Assembly (NCBI GenBank): GCA_002336805.1
Contig: DDEZ01000002.1
Coordinates: 372,001-436,000 of the forward strand
Direction of reading: 5' to 3'
Origin: Bacteroidetes bacterium UBA1941
GTDB lineage: Bacteria > Bacteroidota > Bacteroidia > Chitinophagales > LD1
DNA length: 64,000 bases
The translations under genes and the position numbers were made by a program. The notes beneath the pieces were generated by a model, which saw nothing but the letters and a program-made list of their open reading frames with translations, had not been told where the DNA came from and did not search any database. Shown one piece after another: positions 57,049 through 64,000 of this stretch; the first letter of the stretch is position 1; each line of letters begins with the position of its first letter.

Positions 57049-59895
57049 ATGCCACGCGATACCTCGATCAGCTCCGTCCTTATCATCGGCTCCGGCCCCA
57101 TCGTTATCGGACAAGCTTGTGAATTTGACTACTCGGGCTCCCAGGCAGCCCGCAGCCTTCGCGAAGAAGGCATAGAAGTCACCCTCCTCAACTCCAATCC
57201 CGCTACCATCATGACCGACCCTGTGGTAGCAGATCATGTGTACCTGCTGCCTATCAATATACAGTCGGTGGTCAAGATACTGGAGGAGCAGAAGATAGAC
57301 GCCGTGCTGCCTACCATGGGCGGCCAGACCGCGCTCAATCTCTGTATGGAGGCCTACGAGCTGGGTATCTGGGAGAAATATAATGTCCGTGTACTCGGCG
57401 CCGACTTTAAGGCGATAGAGAAGACAGAGAACCGTGAGGAATACCGCAAATGGATGGTAGAGCTGGGTATCGGCACCTCGCCCGCCTTTACTGCCAACTC
57501 CTTCCTGGAGGGTAAAGAAGCTGCACAAAAGATCGGCTACCCGCTCGTAATCCGCGCCTCGTATACACTGGGTGGCGCTGGTGGCGGCTTCGTACATACT
57601 AAAGAAGAATTTGACGAGAAGCTGCAGCGTGGCCTCGATGCCTCTCCTACGCATGAGGTCATGATAGAGAAGGCTGTGCTCGGCTGGAAAGAATACGAGC
57701 TGGAGGTGATGAAAGACTCCGTGGGCAATTTTGTAGTGATCTGTACGGTAGAGAACTTTGACCCGATGGGTGTGCATACAGGTGACTCTATCACGGTGGC
57801 CCCGGCCATGACACTGAGCGATACCGCCTACCAGCGCATGCGCGAATACTCAAAGCGGATGATCACTGACCTCGGCAGTTTTGCCGGAGGCTGCAATATC
57901 CAGTTTGCCATAGACCCTGTCACTGAGGATATCATCTCCATAGAGATGAACCCGCGTGTATCGCGCTCCTCTGCGCTCGCGTCTAAGGCTACCGGATACC
58001 CGATAGCCAAGATCGCCGCCAAGCTGGCCATAGGCTACACGCTGGACGAGCTGAAAAACCAGATCACAAAGACCACGTCAGCCTTCTTTGAGCCGGCGCT
58101 GGACTATACTATAGTGAAGATACCGCGCTGGAACTTTGACAAATTCCTCGGCGCGGACGATAGCCTGGGCCTGCAGATGAAGGCCGTAGGAGAGGTGATG
58201 GCCATAGGCCGCAGCTTTCAGGAGGCGCTGCAGAAGGCCTGCCAGTCACTGGAGAATAACCGCATAGGCCTCGGCGCAGACGGCAAGACCTGGGTGAGCG
58301 CAGACGATATGCTGCAGGGTATCAAGGTGCCATCTTGGGACCGTATCTTCAGGATATATGACGCGCTGAAACTCGGCGTGCCTATGAAGACCATACAGGA
58401 TATCACCCGCATAGACCCATGGTACCTGCACCAGATCATGGACCTGGTAGAGACCGAGCGCAAGATCCGCAAGATGGACCTCACCGAGATAGATGCAGAC
58501 CTCATGCTGGAGCTGAAGCAGAAGGGCTACTCTGATCTCCAGATAGCCTACATGACCTCCACTACGGAGGATGAGGTGTATGAGTATCGTGCCAAACAGC
58601 AAAACATCCGCCGCATCTATAAGCTGGTAGATACCTGCTCCGCAGAGTTTCAGGCACAGACGCCATACTACTACTCCAGCTTTGAGAAAGGGGCGGAGAG
58701 CGGCAGCGCCAATGTACCGACCAATGAATCGCCATCTACCAATAAAAAGAAGGTGATCGTACTCGGCTCCGGGCCTAACCGTATCGGCCAGGGTATCGAG
58801 TTTGACTACTGCTGTGTGCACGGCGTACTGGCCATCAAGGAAGCCGGCTACGAGGCCATCATGCTAAACTGTAACCCTGAGACGGTATCGACAGACTTTG
58901 ACATAGCTGATAAACTATACTTCGAGCCGGTATTCTGGGAGCACCTGCGCGAGCTGATAGAGCACGAGAAGCCGGAGGGTGTGATCGTGCAGCTGGGCGG
59001 CCAGACGGCACTGAAGCTGGCCAAGAACCTGCAAGAGGCTGGTATCAAGATCATCGGCACTTCATACGACAGTATGGATATAGCTGAGGACCGCGAGCGT
59101 TTCAGCGATATGCTGAAGTCGCTGAACATACCATACCCTGAGTATGGCGCAGCCAAGAATGCAGAAGATGCCCTGGAGGTAGCACACAAGATCGGCTATC
59201 CGGTACTCGTGCGCCCATCCTACGTACTCGGCGGCCAGCGCATGCGTATCGTGATAGATGATGAGGAGCTGACCAAGGCGGTACTCAAGATCGTGAAGCA
59301 CTTCCCTGACAATAATATCCTGATAGACCACTTCCTGGATCGTGCCGAGGAGGCAGAGGTAGATGCGATATTTGACGGGGAGACGGTAGAGATCATGGGC
59401 ATCATGGAGCACATAGAGCCAGCCGGTATCCACTCTGGCGACTCAAACGCTGTACTGCCTCCGTACAATCTCTCTGAGAAAGTGATCCAGCTGATGCGCG
59501 AGTATACTGAGAAGATAGCCCGCGCACTCAATATCCGCGGCCTGATCAATATCCAGTTTGCTATCAAGAATGAGAAGGTGTATGTGATAGAGGCCAACCC
59601 TCGCGCATCACGTACCACGCCATTCATCTGCAAGGCCTACGATATACCATACCTCAACTACGCTACCAAGGTCATGCTGGGTGTAAACAAGATACAGGAC
59701 TTCACCTACTTCAAGCGCCTGATAGGCTATGCCATCAAGGAGCCTGTATTCTCTTTTGACAAGTTCCCGGGCGTATCACGCGAGCTGGGCCCTGAGATGA
59801 AGAGTACAGGCGAGGCCATCTACTTTATCAAAGACCTCTACGACCCGCACTTCCGCAATCTGTATAAGAAGAAGAGCATGATGCTGAGTAAGTAA
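57049..59895 (+). CDS. carB: Carbamoyl-phosphate synthase large subunit
   Basis: Makes carbamoyl phosphate for pyrimidine and arginine synthesis. Start at ATG 57049 (MPRDTSISSVLIIGSGPIVIGQ); the frame is open upstream but without family sequence. Two ATP-grasp halves, each beginning with an SGP(I/N) loop (about 13, and 569-588 with VIVLGSGPNRIGQGIEF). Metal and ATP motifs (GGQTALNLC, SIEMNPRVSRSSALASK) are intact. 948 residues: the C-terminal allosteric MGS domain of E. coli CarB is missing, which fits other Bacteroidota. carA is not adjacent. Confidence 0.95.
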   Translation: MPRDTSISSVLIIGSGPIVIGQACEFDYSGSQAARSLREEGIEVTLLNSNPATIMTDPVVADHVYLLPINIQSVVKILEEQKIDAVLPTMGGQTALNLCMEAYELGIWEKYNVRVLGADFKAIEKTENREEYRKWMVELGIGTSPAFTANSFLEGKEAAQKIGYPLVIRASYTLGGAGGGFVHTKEEFDEKLQRGLDASPTHEVMIEKAVLGWKEYELEVMKDSVGNFVVICTVENFDPMGVHTGDSITVAPAMTLSDTAYQRMREYSKRMITDLGSFAGGCNIQFAIDPVTEDIISIEMNPRVSRSSALASKATGYPIAKIAAKLAIGYTLDELKNQITKTTSAFFEPALDYTIVKIPRWNFDKFLGADDSLGLQMKAVGEVMAIGRSFQEALQKACQSLENNRIGLGADGKTWVSADDMLQGIKVPSWDRIFRIYDALKLGVPMKTIQDITRIDPWYLHQIMDLVETERKIRKMDLTEIDADLMLELKQKGYSDLQIAYMTSTTEDEVYEYRAKQQNIRRIYKLVDTCSAEFQAQTPYYYSSFEKGAESGSANVPTNESPSTNKKKVIVLGSGPNRIGQGIEFDYCCVHGVLAIKEAGYEAIMLNCNPETVSTDFDIADKLYFEPVFWEHLRELIEHEKPEGVIVQLGGQTALKLAKNLQEAGIKIIGTSYDSMDIAEDRERFSDMLKSLNIPYPEYGAAKNAEDALEVAHKIGYPVLVRPSYVLGGQRMRIVIDDEELTKAVLKIVKHFPDNNILIDHFLDRAEEAEVDAIFDGETVEIMGIMEHIEPAGIHSGDSNAVLPPYNLSEKVIQLMREYTEKIARALNIRGLINIQFAIKNEKVYVIEANPRASRTTPFICKAYDIPYLNYATKVMLGVNKIQDFTYFKRLIGYAIKEPVFSFDKFPGVSRELGPEMKSTGEAIYFIKDLYDPHFRNLYKKKSMMLSK

Positions 59896-59934
59896 TTAAG
59901 AAAACCTATATCTTACTTCATAAATCTTTAAACC

Positions 59935-60579
59935 ATGAGAATAGTCACTTTGCTCCTAATGCTGGCGTGCAGCCTTACTGCCTTCACTCAGAAGACTCTC
60001 TATAGTGCCAAGCTCCGGCATGCCGGATCCAATGGCAGTTGTGATTATATAGTAAAGTATGGACCGGACCTCAAAGTGCGCACTGATGACCCTTGCCTGA
60101 AGAAGCCAGGCTGGACACTATATGATTTTCATGCACCTGCCAGGGAATATTGGGTACGGACTGAGATGGGAAAGCTGGTCTATTCTATCAGCCCGGCAGG
60201 AGATATAGTGGATGGCCATCAGCCTGTGCGGGAGCTGTCTGATACCACTATCATGGGCTATAAGTGTAAAAAGATGAGCGTGGTGATCACGGAGATGAGC
60301 CATGTGGGCTTTGCTAAAAATAAATTTGAGGCGGAGTATATCTATTATGTCACTAAGGAGCTGGCCTATCCGCATTCATACAAGGGAGTGGCTACGATAA
60401 ATTTTTATGTGCCCACTATAGATATAGATGGAGTAGTCCTGAAGGGTAGCTATCGCATCATCACTACATCAAAGAACAAGATGGTGCAGAAGATGAATGA
60501 TGATATGGCGCGCAGCTGGTCCTTATTAGACCTTGGCTTTGATAAGGCTGACGAAGCTCAGTTTGCTACACCGCAGTAG
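59935..60579 (+). CDS. Secreted protein of unknown function
   Basis: 214 residues. Signal peptide MRIVTLLLMLACSLTAFT cut before QKTLYSAKLRH (Gln at +1). The rest is beta-rich with regularly spaced aromatic residues; two Cys pairs (GSCDYIV and DPCLKK, then GYKCKK). The order resembles DUF4412 and GLPGLI-type periplasmic proteins, but I cannot assign it. Follows carB by 39 bp on the same strand. Confidence 0.72.
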   Translation: MRIVTLLLMLACSLTAFTQKTLYSAKLRHAGSNGSCDYIVKYGPDLKVRTDDPCLKKPGWTLYDFHAPAREYWVRTEMGKLVYSISPAGDIVDGHQPVRELSDTTIMGYKCKKMSVVITEMSHVGFAKNKFEAEYIYYVTKELAYPHSYKGVATINFYVPTIDIDGVVLKGSYRIITTSKNKMVQKMNDDMARSWSLLDLGFDKADEAQFATPQ

Positions 60580-60620
60580 GACTGTCTCATAGCCAGGCAT
60601 TTAGACTTATTAATCTTTTG

Positions 60621-60628
60621 TAGCTTTG
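60621..60628 (+). promoter_or_regulatory. -7 box of the beta-helix lipoprotein gene
   Basis: TAGCTTTG (TAnnTTTG), ending 19 bases before the ATG at 60648. No clear -33. Confidence 0.45.
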
Positions 60629-60647
60629 TTAAAACCAAAACCAAGTT

Positions 60648-61802
60648 ATGAAGAGATCCATACTCATCCTCGCCATTCTGGCCGGGATATTCAGCAGCTG
60701 CAAGAAGAATAATACCACGAGTACATCGTGTACTACAAATTCACCCGTAGTGATCGTAGATGCCAGTTTTGACTTTACCCAGCCAGTCACGCTGCACTCC
60801 TGCACCACCTATTATTTCAACTGGTCCAGTCAATACTCGATACAAAATACCCTCACGATAGAGGCCGGCGCCATCCTGAAGTTTCCCAATACGGGCATCC
60901 CATTTGTGCTCCAGGCCAGCGGCAATGGCAAGATCCTCTCCAATGGTACGAAGGATAATCCCGTCATCTTCACCTCTGACAAGGATGACACACATGGTGG
61001 CGATGCCAATGGTGATGGTACTGCTACCACACCCGCAGCCGGAGACTGGTCATACATCGTGATCAACTCTCAGGGCAGCCAGTTCAAGTACACACAGTTT
61101 CTCTACAATGGCAGTGGCAATGACCTCGCTCTGTTTGAGATCACTGCTGATGGTATCGTGTTTGACCACTGCACCTTTGCGCACTGCAAGGGAGATGCTG
61201 CCATCACTGGCCGCGGAGTACTCTCCTATAGTGGTGGCGCTACCGTAGCTCCGGTCACTAACTGTGTTTTCTACGATAACGTGAAGCCATGGTCTATCAA
61301 TGAAGCTACCAGTGTAGACAGCTCTAATATCTTCCACAATCCGGATAACGTATCACAGAAGAATACCTACAACGGCATCTTCGTCTCAGAATATTCTACC
61401 GGTACCGGCAGCTCTCTGAGCTGGCTGGAAAATGAAGTACCGTTTGTATTCTACGCTTATTATCACACCCAGTTTATGGATGCTGCGCACAATGCAGCTA
61501 CCAGCCCGGTCACCGTGACCGTAGGGCCTGGTGTGATCATCAAGTTTGCTTCATCTAATTCGGCTGACTACGCACCCGGCATCCGCATCCGCAGCGACAA
61601 CTCGCAGATAGCAGGCAAGGACCTGACCGGTGTGTACTTTACCAGCTATAAAGATGATGCTCATGGTGGTGATACTAATGGTGATGGCTCAGCTACGGCA
61701 CCGGGCCCGGGAGACTGGGATGGCGTCTATGATGCTGCCGCGCTGATCAATCCACCTACCTACTACTACAGCTGGAGCAATATCCTCTACGCGGCAAACT
61801 GA
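60648..61802 (+). CDS. Right-handed beta-helix lipoprotein with Ca-type loops
   Basis: 384 residues. Lipobox GIFSSC (Cys18). Parallel beta-helix pattern: repeated short strands (NTLTIEAGAILKFPN, GIVFDHCTFAHCKGD). Two copies of a D-x-N-x-D-G calcium-type loop, GGDANGDG near 122 and GGDTNGDG near 345, each followed by a Pro-rich turn and GDW. This turn is widespread in Bacteroidota beta-helix proteins. No enzymatic signature; likely surface adhesin or sugar-binding protein. Confidence 0.82.
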   Translation: MKRSILILAILAGIFSSCKKNNTTSTSCTTNSPVVIVDASFDFTQPVTLHSCTTYYFNWSSQYSIQNTLTIEAGAILKFPNTGIPFVLQASGNGKILSNGTKDNPVIFTSDKDDTHGGDANGDGTATTPAAGDWSYIVINSQGSQFKYTQFLYNGSGNDLALFEITADGIVFDHCTFAHCKGDAAITGRGVLSYSGGATVAPVTNCVFYDNVKPWSINEATSVDSSNIFHNPDNVSQKNTYNGIFVSEYSTGTGSSLSWLENEVPFVFYAYYHTQFMDAAHNAATSPVTVTVGPGVIIKFASSNSADYAPGIRIRSDNSQIAGKDLTGVYFTSYKDDAHGGDTNGDGSATAPGPGDWDGVYDAAALINPPTYYYSWSNILYAAN

Positions 61803-61814
61803 TCGGAGAGATAG

Positions 61815-62687
61815 CTACGGTTTAGACAGGTACTTCTCCCGCATATCATCTATCGTGCGGTTCATCTGACGCACGCCATCGGTGATATGCCTGATAAACT
61901 CGTCCTGCTCGGGATCATTGCCTCCATTTATGTGGCGTACCTTTAGCAGCTGGGCAAAGCCATGGATATTGCGCAGAGGTGTTTTAAGCTCGTGGTAGGA
62001 CATATTGGTGTAGGCACTCATGCGCTCATTGGCCTGCTCCAGGTTATTGACCAGCACCTCCAGCCGCTGCGTGTAGCTGGCAAATTTCATATAGGTATAA
62101 TACACGACGGCCATGCTGAGCACGATCAGTACCGCGATCAGGACAAAGAAGTATATGAAAAGTCGGTCCTCATGTTTTTGCTCTACAGCTATCTGTGTAG
62201 TAAGGCCTGACCGTATGGAGGCGGACATCTGGCGGATACTATCCATCATGAGTTTACCCTCGCCAGAGGCTACCACCGCCATAGCTGAATCTTTATGCCC
62301 TGCATTGTAGTAGCTAAGGGTTTGAGTCATCTCTGCAAACTTATGCTGAGACGTGGTCAGGATGGCTAGCAAGGCAGGCGTTTTATCTGTAGCAGGCAGC
62401 GTATCATAGTAGAGCTTGTTTCTGATCATGCCAGCACGATATACCTCAAAGCTGTCACTATATCTATGGTCCCCTGTGAGCAGAAAGCCGCGCTGTGAAG
62501 ATTCTGCCAGGGATACGAACCTGGTATTGGTACGGATATAATTCTCGAGCCTTGTAGCATGAGCCTGGTCCTCATTGATCTGGCGTATACCGCCGAAAAC
62601 AGCAAAACCAATAGAGAGTTCAAGGAAAAGCAAAACCGGAGTGATAATCAGGAGAATAAGTATCCTGCGATGGCTGAGTCTGGTCAT
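61815..62687 (-). CDS. CHASE3-containing histidine-kinase-like protein lacking the ATPase domain
   Basis: 290 residues. TM1 at about 9-30; periplasmic CHASE3 sensor (about 36-170) with ESSQRGFLLTGD (62-73); TM2 at about 176-200; then a coiled coil and HisKA dimerisation helix with the phospho-acceptor His232 in YHELKTPLRNI. The protein ends 58 residues after it (DDMREKYLSKP stop). The HATPase_c domain (N, G1, G2 boxes) that follows in every complete kinase is missing, and no fragment of it lies downstream, where the next ORF is a convergent lipoprotein gene. Confidence 0.85.
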   Translation of the reverse strand: MTRLSHRRILILLIITPVLLFLELSIGFAVFGGIRQINEDQAHATRLENYIRTNTRFVSLAESSQRGFLLTGDHRYSDSFEVYRAGMIRNKLYYDTLPATDKTPALLAILTTSQHKFAEMTQTLSYYNAGHKDSAMAVVASGEGKLMMDSIRQMSASIRSGLTTQIAVEQKHEDRLFIYFFVLIAVLIVLSMAVVYYTYMKFASYTQRLEVLVNNLEQANERMSAYTNMSYHELKTPLRNIHGFAQLLKVRHINGGNDPEQDEFIRHITDGVRQMNRTIDDMREKYLSKP

Positions 62688-63019
62688 GAAATGGACTTAA
62701 GGACGGAAAATGTGTTGCCTCAGGTGATATTCTAATTTACGCTATTTCCTGCCGAATGTTTGAATTTTTGGGGTGAATCGGCTGTTAAAATCGGTGTTTC
62801 TTTGCTTTTCTAATGTCTTGCCGTTTGATTATTAACGAAATACGACTTAAGCCCACGGTCAAAAAAATATGATGAATGTCATGATATTGGACTGCCTGGC
62901 TCATACCCCTTCAGAGTCTGACCAGCGACCTTTGCATTGGTTTAAACAGATACGGTGAGTTTTTGAATCGAGGTCGTAGGTCCCCTTCTACGACCTCTTT
63001 TTTGATCAAAAGATACAGC
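62688..63019 (+). other. Intergenic region with terminator hairpin before the CoA hydrolase
   Basis: 332 bases without a credible ORF. It holds the divergent starts of the kinase and the CoA hydrolase genes and a strong terminator hairpin on the plus strand at 62970-63003. What transcript it ends is not obvious, since no plus-strand gene lies upstream; a short noncoding RNA or an attenuated leader of the CoA hydrolase is possible. Confidence 0.45.
62970..63003 (+). terminator. Rho-independent terminator-like hairpin upstream of the CoA hydrolase
   Basis: GAGGTCGTAG (62970-62979) and CTACGACCTC (62988-62997) form a perfect 10-bp stem with an 8-base loop, followed by T6. It ends 16 bases before the ATG at 63020. 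Confidence 0.8.
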
Positions 63020-64000
63020 ATGAAATATATCCCGGGAGAAGAAGCATTACAGATGGTCCGCAGCGGCCAGCGCATATTCATACAGAGCGCCGCTGCCGCA
63101 CCTCAATTATTGATACAAGCGCTCACGGCGAGAAAGGATGAACTGCGCGATGTGGAGGTCACACATATGCATACGGAGGGCGATGCCCCCTATGCACGAC
63201 CGGAGTTTGCAACTTCTTTTCGCGTCAATGCCTTCTTCGTCTCTGGCAATATCCGTCCCTATATAGAGCATACCAATGTGCAGTACATACCTATGTTTCT
63301 GAGCGAGATACCGCTGTATATCCGCAGTGGGAGGTTCCCTATAGATGTGGCGCTCATACAGGTGAGTCCGCCAGATGCACATGGCTACTGCTCCCTGGGT
63401 ATCTCAGTAGATATCACCAGGTCTGCCTGTGATGTGGCCCGCATCATCATAGCCCAGGTCAATCCAAACATGCCACGATCACTCGGCGATGGACTGATAC
63501 ACGAGTCACGTATAGAGGCAGCAGTATGGACAGAAGATCAGATCCCTACCGTCCAGGAGCTGGACCTCTCTGAGCGGGAGCTGGCCATAGGCCGCCACGT
63601 GGCCAATCTGGTACAGGATGGCGCCACACTCCAGATGGGTATAGGGGGTATACCCAATGCTGCGCTGAAATTTCTAGGCGGGCATAAAGACCTCGGCATC
63701 CATACGGAGATGTTCTCAGATGGCATACTGCCGCTGGTAGAGGCGGGCGTGATCAATGGCCGGCTGAAGAAATACAACACCGGCAGGATCGTTTCCTCCT
63801 TTGCCATGGGCAGCAGGAGGCTCTATGACTTCATACATGATAATCCTGAGGTAGCCATGATGGATGTAGCCTATGTGAATGACACCTCCGTGATACGCCG
63901 CCACGACCGGATGACGGCTATCAATAGCGCTGTGGAGATAGACATCACGGGCCAGGTATGTGCCGACTCCATCGGCGCGCGTATCTATAGTGGTGTAGGC
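63020..64000 (+). CDS. Acetyl-CoA hydrolase/transferase family protein (3' truncated by window edge)
   Basis: 327 codons visible, open to the window end. Class I CoA-transferase: two-domain fold with GIGGIPNAAL (about 207-217) as the Gly-rich CoA loop and HTEMFSDG (about 227-234), whose Glu is the likely covalent catalytic residue forming the glutamyl-CoA thioester. MKYIPGEEALQMV and GDAPYARP match 4-hydroxybutyrate or acetate CoA-transferases. Exact acyl specificity cannot be read. The full family length is about 430 residues, so about 100 are missing. It follows a strong hairpin terminator by 16 bases. Confidence 0.88.
   Translation, partial: MKYIPGEEALQMVRSGQRIFIQSAAAAPQLLIQALTARKDELRDVEVTHMHTEGDAPYARPEFATSFRVNAFFVSGNIRPYIEHTNVQYIPMFLSEIPLYIRSGRFPIDVALIQVSPPDAHGYCSLGISVDITRSACDVARIIIAQVNPNMPRSLGDGLIHESRIEAAVWTEDQIPTVQELDLSERELAIGRHVANLVQDGATLQMGIGGIPNAALKFLGGHKDLGIHTEMFSDGILPLVEAGVINGRLKKYNTGRIVSSFAMGSRRLYDFIHDNPEVAMMDVAYVNDTSVIRRHDRMTAINSAVEIDITGQVCADSIGARIYSGVG

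Noticed and set aside
57025..57777. 250-residue open frame on the minus strand inside carB
   Set aside because: Lies fully within a well-supported CDS in the opposite orientation and has no recognisable motif; a shadow of codon structure.

Overview
This window is a gene-dense (about 95% coding) stretch of a Bacteroidota chromosome, most likely from a Chitinophagales-like or related gliding lineage. Supporting evidence: type IX secretion (T9SS) sorting domains of both kinds (type B on the 1202-residue PKD protein, type A on two smaller secreted proteins), a GldA-type ABC ATPase, DUF4476 and right-handed beta-helix lipoproteins, a CarB without its C-terminal regulatory domain, lipoprotein and signal peptides of the phylum, and repeated copies of the Bacteroidota -7 promoter box TAnnTTTG, often only a few bases before the start codon. 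No rRNA, tRNA, CRISPR array, integrase or insertion sequence was found.

Layout. 1-4583: envelope-protein folding cluster (truncated parvulin isomerase, SurA-like lipoprotein, SurA, MoxR ATPase). 4596-11464: surface polysaccharide locus (GT61 on the minus strand; GT4, Wza-like exporter, Wzc-like tyrosine kinase with a Gly-Tyr repeat tail, and WecA/MraY-like sugar-phosphate transferase on the plus strand). 11821-15429: giant T9SS cargo. 15472-24630: housekeeping and envelope genes (AnmK, SDR, EEP phosphatase-like, CysS, glutaminyl cyclase, LTA-synthase-like sulfatase, NadD, SPOUT methyltransferase). 24714-31900: secreted hydrolase, acyl-CoA dehydrogenase, a small membrane-protein/winged-helix operon with a palindromic operator inside its promoter, DUF4476 protein, T9SS protein and LysS. 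32027-36584: PolB-type exonuclease, a terminase-small-subunit-like orphan, YgjP metallopeptidase, ClpP and two unknowns, with intergenic gaps filled by short-period repeats. 36841-47346: WYL regulator, TerB-like protein, exonuclease/GIY-YIG fusion, outer-membrane proteins, a repeat-rich periplasmic protein, stand-alone acyl-CoA mutase, RecX, FadL-like protein and CoaX. 47470-52635: two rhomboid proteases, sulfotransferase, GldA, an overlooked 46-residue DUF2256 gene, SRPBCC protein and leucine-rich-repeat protein. 52808-64000: serine hydrolase, a lipoprotein truncated globin with a membrane partner, Rieske FAD oxidoreductase, CarB, secreted unknowns, a histidine kinase without ATPase domain, and the start of an acetyl-CoA hydrolase/transferase.

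The main theme is envelope biogenesis and export: chaperones (SurA), polysaccharide synthesis and export, T9SS cargo, outer-membrane barrels and lipoproteins. One enzyme ties several of these together: the M28-type glutaminyl cyclase at 20323-21336. Nine of eleven non-lipoprotein signal peptides in the window leave Gln at +1, exactly the substrate such a cyclase converts to pyroglutamate (the Bacteroidetes Q-rule). The most unusual items are the globin lipoprotein pair, the ATPase-less kinase, the mutase without B12 domain, the operator/promoter overlap at 27413-27448, and the short-period repeat clusters at 33400-33720 and 35919-35992.
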